From: Taudactylus pleione
Taxonomy: Eukaryota > Chordata > Amphibia > Anura > Myobatrachidae
Assembly: GCA_031769625.1 (NCBI GenBank)
Contig: JAUIMM010001416.1
Location: 124,001 to 188,000 of the forward strand
DNA: 64,000 nt
Reading direction: 5' to 3'
Part shown: one piece after another, positions 53,628-64,000 of the stretch
Layout: each line of letters opens with the position of its first letter
Position numbering within the stretch: the first letter of the stretch is position 1
Made by a program: the position numbers and the translations under genes
Notes under the pieces: generated by a model
Told to the model about the DNA's origin: nothing
Seen by the model: only the letters and a program-made list of their open reading frames with translations
The model's database searches: none

Positions 53628-54218
53628 CCCCTGTCCCCGCCTGCAGCATGTGTGTGAGTGTGATCGGACATCTGACGTACAATAACACTTACACTGCCAT
53701 GTGCTGAGGATTAATGAGACAGTGAGAGAGAGGGGCGCAGGATGAGAAAGGTCTGCAGAGACAGCTGTGAGACGAGAGTCAGTGACAGCACCATACGGGA
53801 TGAGGAGACCTCGCTGTCACAATGTGCAGGGTCTGGGAAAGGCAGATGATGATGATATATGAAGGCTTTGTACATTACTCCTCATTATTATTCAGTAATC
53901 AGGTGCTGGAATACGGCACGGGGAGATTTCTATATAAAGGGGTGCAGAGAGTGAGAGACGGGGTCTTGGCGCTGTTCTACGCCAGATGTTCTGTTCCCAG
54001 ATGGCATTTCCGCCTCTGACTGTAAACACAATGACATAATCATTGCTCTGTACAGTAGGAGGAAGAGCCAGAAGTTACCACAAGGTACAGAGCGCTCTGC
54101 TAGAATGGTAACTCCCCAACATGTCCTGGGAGCGACGCCAAGAGGAACACAGAGTAACAGCCAAACGTACAACGTGTAACCCTGCAACGTGTGTACTGCA
54201 TACAGGAATGTCTGCACT
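53628..54218. other. Single-copy region after the microsatellite
   Basis: Non-repetitive and mixed in composition. A clean TATA-like string, TATATAAAGG, lies at 53931-53940 with purine-rich sequence after it. No supported coding frame or splice pattern follows, so no gene is called. Short open frames here (about 65-105 codons) show nothing recognisable. Confidence 0.45.
53931..53940 (+). promoter_or_regulatory. TATA-like sequence, speculative
   Basis: TATATAAAGG matches the core promoter consensus well and lies in one of the few non-repetitive parts of the window. There is no downstream gene that I can support, so it may be chance. Confidence 0.15.
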
Positions 54219-54273
54219 CACTGGCCACTCTAATAGGCACACCTGCAAATACCTAATCAGCCAATAATGTGAC
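54219..54273 (+). mobile_element. Tc1-like transposon terminal remnant
   Basis: CACTGGCCACTCTAATAGGC followed by ACACCTG, and then CTAATCAGCCAATAATGTG, resembles the terminal repeat and subterminal region of a widespread vertebrate Tc1-like family as I remember it. Only about 55 bp remain and there is no transposase. The assignment is from memory of the family. Confidence 0.5.
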
Positions 54274-54278
54274 AACAA

Positions 54279-54413
54279 GGGCAGCACGGTGTCATGGTGG
54301 TTAGCATTGCCGCTACGGCCACCCAGCACCGAGGTCAATTCATAACCGAGTTTGTATGTAATCCCCTTTTGTGCCTGGGTTTCCTCCCACACTCCAGGAA
54401 CATACTTTAGGCT
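54279..54413 (+). mobile_element. Truncated SINE fragment, plus orientation
   Basis: It starts GGGCAGCACGGTGTCATGG with GGTTAGCATTGCCGC, the tRNA-like head with an A-box-like region. The B-box region is degraded (GAGGTCAATTCATAAC). CTGGGTTTCCTCCCACACTC follows, and the copy is cut off at the start of the G-rich minisatellite. It is the same family as 58106-58480 on the other strand. Confidence 0.75.
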
Positions 54414-57400
54414 CTAGGGGGCGTTTAGAGTCAGGCACTGGGGGAAGGGTTAGAGGTTAGGGTTAGTCACTAGGGGGAAGGGTTAGAGGTTAGGGTCAGG
54501 CACTGGGGGAGGGTTAGAGGTTAGGGTCAGGCACTGGGGGAGGGGTAGAGGTTAGGGTCAGGCACTGGGGGAGGGTTAGAGGTTAGGGTTAGGCACTAGG
54601 GGGAAGGGTTAGAGGTTAGGGTTAGGCACTAGGGGAAGGATTAGAGGTTAGGCACTAGGGGAAGGGTTAGAGGTTAGGGTTAGGCACTAGGGGAAGGGTT
54701 AGAGGTTAGGCACTAGGGGAAGGGTTAGGGTCAGGCACTGGGGGGAGGGTTAGAGGTTAGGCACTAGGGGGAAGGGTTAGAGGTTAGGCACTAGGGGGAA
54801 GGGTTAGAGGTTAGGGTCAGGCACTGGGGGGAGGGTTAGAGGTTAGGGTCAGGCACTAGGGGGAGGGTTAAAGGTTAGGCACTAGGGGGAGGGTTAGAGG
54901 TTAGGCACTAGGGGGAAGGGTTAGAGGTTAGGAACTAGGGGGAAGGGTTAGGGGTTAGGGTTAGGCACTAGGGGGAGGGTTAGAGGTTAGGGTTAGGCAC
55001 TGGGGGGAGGGTTAGAGGTTAGGGTTAGGCACTAGGGGGAAGGGTTAGAGGTTAGGGTCAGGCACTGGGGGAGGGTTAGAGGTTAGGGTCAGGCACTGGG
55101 GGAAGGGTTAGAGGTTAGGGTTAGGCACTAGGGGAAGGGTTAGAGGTTAGGGTCAGGCACTAGGGGAAGGGTTAGAGGTTAGGGTCAGGCACTGGGGGGA
55201 GGGTTAGAGGTTAGGATTAGGCACTAGGGGGAGGGTTAGAGGTTAGGCACTAGGGGGAAGGGTTAGAGGTTAGGAACTAGGGGGAAGGGTTAGAGGTTAG
55301 GGTCAGGCACTGGGGGAAGGGTTAGAGGTTAGGAACTAGGGGGAAGGGTTAGAGGTTAGGGTCAGGCACTGGGGGATGGTTAGAGGTTAGGGTCAGGCAC
55401 TGGGGGAGGGTTAGAGGTTAGGGTCAGGCACTGGGGGGAGGGTTAGAGGTTAGGGTTAGGCACAGGGGGAGGGTTAGAGGTTAGGCACTAGGGGGAGGGT
55501 TAGAGGTTAGGCACTAGGGGGAGGGTTAGAGGTTAGGCACTAGGGGGAAGGGTTAGAGGTTAGGAACTAGGGGGAAGGGTTAGAGGTTAGGCACTAGGGG
55601 GAAGGGTTAGAGGTTAGGAACTAGGGGGAAGGGTTAGAGGTTAGGGTCAGGCACTGGGGGACGGTTAGAGGTTAGGGTTAGGCACTAGGGGGAAGGGTTA
55701 GAGGTTAGGGTCAGGCACTGGGGGAGGGTTAGAGGTTAGGGTCAGGCACTGGGGGGAGGGTTAGAGGTTAGGGTTAGGCACTAGGGGGAGGGTTAGAGGT
55801 TAGGCACTAGGGGGAGGGTTAGAGGTTAGGCACTAGGGGGAAGGGTTAGAGGTTAGGAACTAGGGGGAAGGGTTAGAGGTTAGGATCAGGCACTAGGGGG
55901 AAGGGTTAGAGGTTAGGGTTAGGCACTAGGGGGAGGGTTAGAGGTTAGGGTTAGGCACTAGGGGGAAGGGTTAGAGGTTAGGGTTAGGCACTAGGGGAAG
56001 GGTTAGAGGTTAGGCACTAGGGGAAGGGTTAGAGGTTAGGGTTAGGCACTAGGGGAAGGTTTAGGGTCAGGCACTGGGGGGAGGGTTAGAGGTTAGGCAC
56101 TAGGGGGAAGGGTTAGAGGTTAGGAACTAGGGGGAAGGGTTAGAGGTTAGGAACTAGGGGGAAGGGTTAGAGGTTAGGATCAGGCACTAGGGGGAAGGGT
56201 TAGAGGTTAGGGTTAGGCACTAGGGGGAGGGTTAGAGGTTAGGGTCAGGCACTGGGGGGAGGGTTAGAGGTTAGGGTCAGGCACTGGGGGGAGGGTTAGA
56301 GGTTAGGGTTAGTCACTAGGGGGAAGGGTTAGAGGTTAGGGTCAGGCACTAGGGGGACGGGTTAGAGTTTAGGGTCAGGCACTGGGGGAGGGTTAGAGTT
56401 TAGGGTCAGGCAATGGGGGGAGGGTTAGTTAGGGTTAGTCACTAGGGGGAAGGGTTAGAAGTTAGGGTCAGGCACTAGGGGGACAGGTTAGAGGTTAGGG
56501 TTAGGCACTAGGGGGAAGGGTTAGAGGTTAGGGTCAGGCACTGGGGGAGGGTTAGCGGTTAGGGTCAGGCACTGGGGGGAGGGTTAGAGGTTAGGGTTAG
56601 GCACTAGGGGGAGGGTTAGAGGTTAGGCACTAGGGGGAGGGTTAGAGGTTAGGCACTAGGGGGAAGGGTTAGAGGTTAGGAACTAGGGGGAAGGGTTAGA
56701 GGTTAGGATCAGGCACTAGGGGGAAGGGTTAGAGGTTAGGGTTAGGCACTAGGGGGAGGGTTAGGGTTAGGCACTAGGGGAAGGGTTAGGGTTAGGCACT
56801 AGGGGGAAGGGTTAGAGGTTAGGGTTAGGCACTGGGGGGAGGGTTAGTTAGGGTTAGTCACTAGGGGGAAGGGTTAGAGGTTAGGGTCAGGCACTAGGGG
56901 GACAGGTTAGAGGTTAGGGTTAGGCACTAGGGGGAAGGGTTAGAGGTTAGGGTCAGGCACTGGGGGAGGGTTAGCGGTTAGGGTCAGGCACTGGGGGGAG
57001 GGTTAGAGGTTAGGGTTAGGCACTAGGGGGAGGGTTAGAGGTTAGGCACTAGGGGGAGGGTTAGAGGTTAGGCACTAGGGGGAAGGGTTAGAGGTTAGGA
57101 ACTAGGGGGAAGGGTTAGAGGTTAGGATCAGGCACTAGGGGGAAGGGTTAGAGGTTAGGGTTAGGCACTAGGGGGAGGGTTAGAGGTTAGGGTTAGGCAC
57201 TAGGGGGAAGGGTTAGAGGTTAGGGTTAGGCACTAGGGGAAGGGTTAGAGGTTAGGCACTAGGGGAAGGGTTAGAGGTTAGGGTTAGGCACTAGGGGAAG
57301 GGTTAGGGTCAGGCACTGGGGGGAGGGTTAGAGGTTAGGCACTAGGGGGAAGGGTTAGAGGTTAGGAACTAGGGGGAAGGGTTAGAGGTTAGGAACTAGG

Positions 57401-58085
57401 GGGAAGGGTTAGAGGTTAGGATCAGGCACTAGGGGGAAGGGTTAGAGGTTAGGGTTAGGCACTAGGGGGAGGGTTAGAGGTTAGGGTCAGGCACTGGGGG
57501 GAGGGTTAGAGGTTAGGGTCAGGCACTGGGGGGAGGGTTAGAGGTTAGGGTTAGTCACTAGGGGGAAGGGTTAGAGGTTAGGGTTAGGCACTGGGGGGGA
57601 GGGTTAGTTAGGGTAAGTCACTAGGGGGAAGGGTTAGAGGTTAGGGTCAGGCACTAGGGGGACGGGTTAGAGTTTAGGGTCAGGCACTGGGGGAGGGTTA
57701 GAGTTTAGGGTCAGGCAATGGGGGGAGGGTTAGAGGTTAGGGTTAGGCACTAGGGGCAGGGTTAGGCACTAGGGGAAGGGTTAGGGTTAGGCACTAGGGG
57801 GAAGGGTTAGAGGTTAGGGTTAGGCACTGGGGGGAGGGTAAGTTAGGGTTAGTCACTAGGGGGAAGGGTTAGAGGTTAGGGTCAGGCACTAGGGGGACAG
57901 GTTAGAGTTTAGGGTCAGGCACTGGGGGAGGGTTAGAGTTTAGGGTCAGGCAATGGGGAGGGTTAGAGGTTAGGGTTAGGCACTAGGGGGAGGGTTAGAG
58001 GTTAGGCACTAGGGGGAAGGGTTAGAGTTTAGGGTCAGGTAATGGGGGGAGGGTTAGGCACTAGGGGGAGGTTTAGGGTGCAGGG
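54414..58085. repeat. G-rich telomere-like minisatellite, unit about 26-33 bp
   Basis: Units are built from AAGGGTTAGAGGTTAGG, an optional GTTAGG or GTCAGG, and CACTAGGGGG or CACTGGGGG; one full unit is at 54604-54635. GGTTAGGG strings resemble the vertebrate telomere hexamer but are not tandem TTAGGG, so this is not a telomere remnant. Variants such as GGAACTAGG, GGACAGG and TTAGCGG mark higher-order copies. A few more units survive beyond the SINE at about 58495-58545. Confidence 0.95.
56390..57227. repeat. 419-bp higher-order duplication in the G-rich minisatellite
   Basis: GGACAGGTTA at 56481 and 56900, and GTTAGCGGTT at 56551 and 56970, are both 419 bp apart with the same order of unit variants between them. 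A wider match at an offset of about 1242 bp links about 55883-56160 with 57125-57400 (marker GGATCAGG). Confidence 0.8.
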
Positions 58086-58105
58086 CGGGGGAGACTGGGT
58101 TTAGG

Positions 58106-58480
58106 TACTATTATTTATTATTTATTTTATTATTTATTACCAGTTATTTATATAGCGCACACATATTCCGCAGCGCTTTACAGAGAATAGTTGGCCACTC
58201 ACATCAGTCCCTGCCCCAGTGGAGCTTACAATCTATGTTCCCTATCACATGCTCACACACATACACACTAGGGTTAATTTTTTTTTTTTAGGTTTTGGAG
58301 CCAATTAACCTACCAGTATATTTTTGGAGTGTGGGAGGAAACCGGAGTACCCGGAGGAAACCCACGCAAGCACAGGGAGAATATACAAACTCCACACAGT
58401 TAGGGCCGTGGTGGGAATCGAACCCACGACCTCTGTGCTGTGAGGCAGTAACGCTAACCATTACACCGTCTGTGCTGCCC
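58106..58480 (-). mobile_element. tRNA-derived SINE with L2-like 3' tail
   Basis: Read on the minus strand it starts GGGCAGCACAGACGGTGTAA. An A-box-like GTGTAATGGTTAGCG maps to 58453-58467 and a B box GGTCGTGGGTTCGATTCCC to 58413-58432; its GGTTCGATTCC core matches the RNA polymerase III consensus. A middle part with TTTCCTCCGGGTACTCCGG follows, and then a tail GCGCTATATAAATAACTGG and AT-rich repeats. The tail resembles the 3' end of the LINE at 39490-42866, so retrotransposition by an L2-type enzyme is likely. GTACTAT on both sides (about 58104 and 58484) is a possible target duplication. It inserted into the edge of the G-rich minisatellite. Confidence 0.85.
58413..58467 (-). promoter_or_regulatory. 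Internal RNA polymerase III promoter of the SINE (A and B boxes)
   Basis: The A-box-like sequence at 58453-58467 and the B box at 58413-58432 have tRNA-like order and spacing on the minus strand. The B box is essentially intact, so transcription is possible in principle. Confidence 0.65.
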
Positions 58481-58494
58481 CATGTACTATGGGG

Positions 58495-58545
58495 CGAGGT
58501 TAGGGTCAGGCACTGGGGAAGGTGGGTTTGGGTAGGGAGAGGGTT
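58495..58545. repeat. Residual units of the G-rich minisatellite
   Basis: GAGGTTAGGGTCAGGCACTG and decayed G-rich sequence continue the array past the SINE, showing that the SINE interrupts it near its end. Confidence 0.75.
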
Positions 58546-59335
58546 AAATTACTAATCAACAAGTGTCGGTATTCTAACCCTGATGGGATGCCGGCACGGG
58601 ATTATGACCGCTGGCATCCCGTGCCCATCCCCCGCCATTCCCTGCAAACAACCTTCCACCCACTTTTTTCCCCTGGAGAAACTTTTAGCACTATAACTGC
58701 TCCGGGTATCTCCTCTCAGTGTATACAGTGTATACAGACAGCGCAGTAACAGCGTCGGCACTTAGAAGTACGGGAAGCCAGGCTCCTGGTCACTGTAATT
58801 GCACTGCAGTCAGTGTCTGTATGGTCCCTGCTCCCTGTCCTGCAGCAGCTGCAGGGCCCGTCGGGGGTCTAACAACCTCCTGTGCTGGGCCAGTGCAGCG
58901 CTAATGAGGGGACCTGTCCAGACATGGCCCCGTTAGGCACAGGGTGCACAGAGGACAGCGTAGTGCGGCTGCGGATTATCGCAGGAGGAGGTGGGGTGCA
59001 CACAATGAGTATATGCGCAGATCCATCCATAGTGTATGGTGCAGATCCACCATCCGTGGTGCACACATGGAGTGCCAGTAACATGGGTGCCTCATATCAT
59101 ACATGTCTGCTCTCCCGGAATGGCAGGGAGGTTCCTGAGAAAAGAGTGGTGCTCCTGGCCACCCATGGAAAAGTGGGCAAGTCTCCCAGCAGCCTACACC
59201 TGGACCCAACCCCATACACCCACCCACAGCAGGTGGGCCGATGACACATTTCATGCTGAATCACGTCATCGTAGCTCTGAGCCCTGCTTCACAATGCTGG
59301 TAATCTCCACATTGTATAGTGAGGAGGGGCCACAA
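58546..59335. other. Low-copy region before the final array
   Basis: Not tandem. A short hairpin, GGGATGCCGGC at about 58585 pairing with GCTGGCATCCC at about 58611, suggests a small MITE end. The part near 59110-59190 with CTCTCCCGGAATGGCAGGGAG resembles an old dispersed frog repeat, but I cannot confirm this. Short open frames show no recognisable protein. No gene is supported. Confidence 0.45.
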
Positions 59336-62300
59336 TGACGCTATACATACTATATATAACATACTATACATACTGTACTATATATAACATACTATACATA
59401 CTGTACTATATATAACATACTATACATACTGTGCTATATATAACATACTGTGCTATATATAACATACTATACATACTGTGCTATACATAATATACTATAC
59501 AAACTGTACTATATATAACATACTATACATACTGTACTATATATAACATACTATACATACTGTGCTATATATAATATACTATACATACTGTACTATATAT
59601 AACATACTATATATACTGTGCTATATATAACATACTATACATACTGTACTATATATAACATACTATACATACTGTACTATATATAACATACTATACATAC
59701 TGTGCTATCTATAATATACTATACATACTGTGCTATCTATAATATACTATACATACTGTGCTATCTATAATATACTATACATACTGTGCTATCTATAATA
59801 TACTATACATACTGTGCTATCTATAATATACTATACATACTGTACTATATATAATATACTATACATACTGTACTATATATAATATACTATACATACTGTA
59901 CTATATATAATATACTATACATACTGTGTAATCTATAATATACTATACATACTGTGCTATCTATAATATACTATACATACTGTGTAATCTATAATATACT
60001 ATACATACTGTACTATATATAATATACTATACATACTGTACTATATATAATATACTATACATACTGTACTATATATAACATACTATACATACTGTACTAT
60101 ATATAACATACTATACATACTGTGCTATCTATAATATACTATACATACTGTGTAATCTATAATATACTATACATACTGTGCAATATATAACATACTATAC
60201 ATACTGTACTATATATAATATACTATACATACTGTGCTATCTATTATACACTATACATACTGTGCTATATATAACATACTATACATACTGTGCTATATAT
60301 AACATACTATACATACTGTACTATCTATTATACACTATACATACTGTGCTATCTATAATATACTATACATACTGTGCTATATATAACATACTATACATAC
60401 TGTGCTATCTATAATATACTATACATACTGTACTATATATAACATACTATACATACTGTGCTATATATAACATACTATACATACTGTACTATCTATTATA
60501 CACTATACATACTGTGCTATCTATAATATACTATACATACTGTACTATATATAACATACTATACATACTGTACTATATATAACATACTATACATACTGTA
60601 CTATATATAACATACTATACATACTGTGCTATCTATAATATACTATACATACTGTGCTATATATAACATACTATACATACTGTACTATATATAACATACT
60701 ATACATACTGTACTATATATAACATACTATACATACTGTACTATATATAACATACTATACATACTGTGCTATATATAACATACTATACATACTGTACTAT
60801 ATATAATATACTATACATACTGTACTATATATAACATACTATACATACTGTACTATATATAACATACTATACATACTGTGCTATATATAACATACTATAC
60901 ATACTGTACTATATATAACATACTATACATACTGTACTATATATAATATACTATACATACTGTGCTATATATAACATACTATACATACTGTACTATATAT
61001 AACATACTGTGCTATATATAACATACTATACATACTGTACTATATATAACATACTGTGCTATATATAACATACTATACATACTGTACTATATATAACATA
61101 CTATACATACTGTGCTATATATAACATACTGTACTATATATAACATACTATACATACTGTACTATATATAACATACTATACATACTGTGCTATATATAAC
61201 ATACTGTGCTATATATAACATACTATACATACTGTGCTATACATAATATACTATACATACTGTACTATATATAACATACTATACATACTGTACTATATAT
61301 AACATACTATACATACTGTGCTATATATAACATACTATACATACTGTGCTATATATAATATACTATACATACTGTACTATATATAACATACTATACATAC
61401 TGTGCTATATATAATATACTATACATACTGTACTATCTATAATATACTATACATACTGTACTATATATAACATACTATACATACTGTACTATATATAACA
61501 TACTATACATACTGTACTATATATAATATACTATACATACTGTACTATATATAACATACTATACATACTGTACTATATATAACATACTATATATACTGTG
61601 CTATATATAACATACTATACATACTGTACTATATATAACATACTATACATACTGTACTATATATAATATACTATACATACTGTACTATCTATAACATACT
61701 ATACATACTGTGCTATCTATAATATACTATACATACTGTACTATCTATTATACACTATACATACTGTGCTATCTATAATATACTATAAATACTGTACTAT
61801 ATATAATATACTATACATACTGTACTATATATAATATACTATACATACTGTACTATATATAACATACTATACATACTGTACTATATATAACATACTATAC
61901 ATACTGTGCTATATATAACATACTATACAAACTGTACTATATATAACATACTATACATACTGTGCTATATATAATATACTATACATACTGTGCTATATAT
62001 AATATACTATACATACTGTGCTATCTATAATATACTATACATACTGTACTATATATAACATACTATACATACTGTGCAATATATAACATACTATACATAC
62101 TGTGCAATATATAACATACTATACATACTGTACTATATATAACATACTATACATACTGTACTATATATAACATACTATACATACTGTGCTATATATAACA
62201 TACTATACATACTGTACTATATATAATATACTATACATACTGTGTAATCTATAATATACTATACATACTGTACTATATATAACATACTATACATACTGTG

Positions 62301-64000
62301 CTATATATAACATACTATACATACTGTGTAATCTATAACATACTATACATACTGTGCTATCTATAATATACTATACATACTGTGCTATCTATAACATACT
62401 ATACATACTGTGCTATATATAATATACTATACATACTGTGCTATCTATAATATACTATACATACTGTGCTATCTATAATATACTATACATACTGTGTAAT
62501 CTATAATATACTATACATACTGTGCTATACATAATATACTATACATACTGTGCTATATATAACATACTATACATACTGTGCTATCTATAATATACTATAC
62601 ATACTGTGCTATATATAATATACTATACATACTGTACTATATATAATATACTATACATACTGTGCTATATATAACATACTATACATACTGTACTATATAT
62701 AACATACTATACATACTGTGCTATATATAATATACTATACATACTGTGCTATATATAACATACTATACATACTGTGCTATCTATAACATACTATACATAC
62801 TGTACTATCTATAATATACTATACATACTGTACTATATATAACATACTATACATACTGTACTATATATAATATACTATACATACTGTGCTATCTATAACA
62901 TACTATACATACTGTGCTATCTATAACATACTATACATACTGTGCTATACATAATATACTATACATACTGTGCTATATATAACATACTATACATACTGTG
63001 CTATATATAACATACTATACATACTGTGCTATCTATAATATACTATACATACTATGCTATATATAATATACTATACATACTGTGCTATATATAATATACT
63101 ATACATACTGTGCTATATATAACATACTATACATACTGTGCTATATATAACATACTATACATACTGTACTATATATAACATACTATACATACTGTGCTAT
63201 ATATAATATACTATACATACTGTGCTATATATAACATACTATACATACTGTGCTATATATAACATACTATACATACTGTGCTATCTATAATATACTATAC
63301 ATACTGTGCTATCTATAACATACTATACATACTGTACTATCTATAATATACTATACATACTGTACTATATATAACATACTATACATACTGTACTATATAT
63401 AATATACTATACATCCTGTACTATATATAACATACTATACATACTGTGCTATATATAACATACTATACATACTGTGCTATATATAACATACTATACATAC
63501 TGTACTATATATAACATACTATACATACTGTGCTATATATAACATACTATACATACTGTACTATATATAATATACTATACATCCTGTACTATATATAACA
63601 TACTATACATACTGTGCTATATATAACATACTATACATACTGTGCTATATATAATATACTATACATACTGTGCTATATATAACATACTATACATACTGTG
63701 CTATCTATAACATACTATACATACTGTACTATATATAATATACTATACATACTGTGCTAAATATAACATACTATACATACTGTGCTATCTATAATATACT
63801 ATACATACTGTGTAATCTATAATATACTATACATACTGTGCTATCTATAATATACTATACATACTGTGCTATGTATAACATACTATACATACTGTGCTAT
63901 ATATAATATACTATACATACTGTGCTATACATAATATACTATACATACTGTGCTATCTATAATATACTATACATACTGTGCTATATATAACATACTATAC
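59336..64000. repeat. 28-bp AT-rich minisatellite, runs off the right edge
   Basis: A typical unit is 59363-59390, with ACTATACATACTGTACTATA followed by TATAACAT. Common variants are GTGCTAT for GTACTAT, CTATCTATAATA for CTATATATAACA, and GTGTAATC. Some units are shortened to CATACTGTGCTATATATAA, mostly near 59430-59450 and 61000-61210. The array is almost pure over more than 4.6 kb and extends beyond the window. The few open frames are products of the repeat. Confidence 0.96.

Noticed and set aside
54414..58085. Interstitial telomere repeat
   Set aside because: GGTTAGGG strings occur once or twice per unit, but tandem TTAGGG is absent and the unit of about 26-33 bp has its own CACTAGGGGG part.
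58413..58480. Functional tRNA gene
   Set aside because: A and B boxes are present, but the head does not fold into an obvious cloverleaf with a recognisable anticodon, and the sequence runs straight into a SINE body and an L2-like tail.
58882..59338. Open frames of 92-120 codons on both strands in the low-copy region
   Set aside because: They overlap one another, have no domain resemblance or splice context, and parts look like an old dispersed repeat.

Overview
The window is a repeat-dominated stretch of a large vertebrate nuclear genome. I infer an amphibian, probably a frog, because a DIRS-type tyrosine-recombinase retrotransposon, an L2-type LINE, a tRNA-headed SINE with an L2-like tail, a hAT MITE and a Tc1-like remnant occur together. 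No host protein-coding gene, tRNA, rRNA or CRISPR array can be supported. By my boundaries, tandem arrays make up about three quarters of the window, dispersed mobile elements about one fifth, and apparently single-copy DNA only a few percent.

Layout: (1) 1-30757 is one minisatellite array with unit classes of about 30, 27, 25 and 22 bp. It has several layers of higher-order duplication and one 70-bp inverted stretch, and it runs off the left edge. (2) 30758-31257 is non-repetitive flank. (3) 31258-39323 is a DIRS-like element with inverted terminal repeats, an internal complementary region that joins the complements of both ends, a gag-like ORF, an RT-RNase H ORF and a tyrosine recombinase ORF. 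Its gag is broken by a 1.9-kb foldback insertion (32967-34852) flanked by an 18-bp target duplication, and by a separate in-frame stop. The RT and recombinase frames are open. (4) About 39490-42866 is a decayed L2/CR1-type LINE. (5) 42955-53627 is a CT/AT-rich microsatellite field, split by a 1.29-kb hAT-type MITE (48238-49527) that carries a palindromic mini-MITE. (6) 53628-54413 is mostly single-copy DNA with a Tc1-like terminal remnant and a SINE fragment. (7) 54414-58085 is a G-rich, telomere-like minisatellite, followed by a SINE in the opposite orientation (58106-58480). (8) 58546-59335 is mostly single-copy or old-repeat DNA. (9) 59336-64000 is a 28-bp AT-rich minisatellite that runs off the right edge.

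There is no operon-like cooperation between genes. The functional logic is that of selfish DNA. The DIRS element encodes its own replication and integration enzymes. The SINE carries a 3' tail like that of the nearby LINE, which suggests it borrowed that type of machinery. A short motif inside the hAT element is the clearest visible relative of the G-rich minisatellite and suggests how it arose. The long open frames in the arrays are an arithmetic effect of stop-free units whose main lengths are multiples of three; they are not genes.
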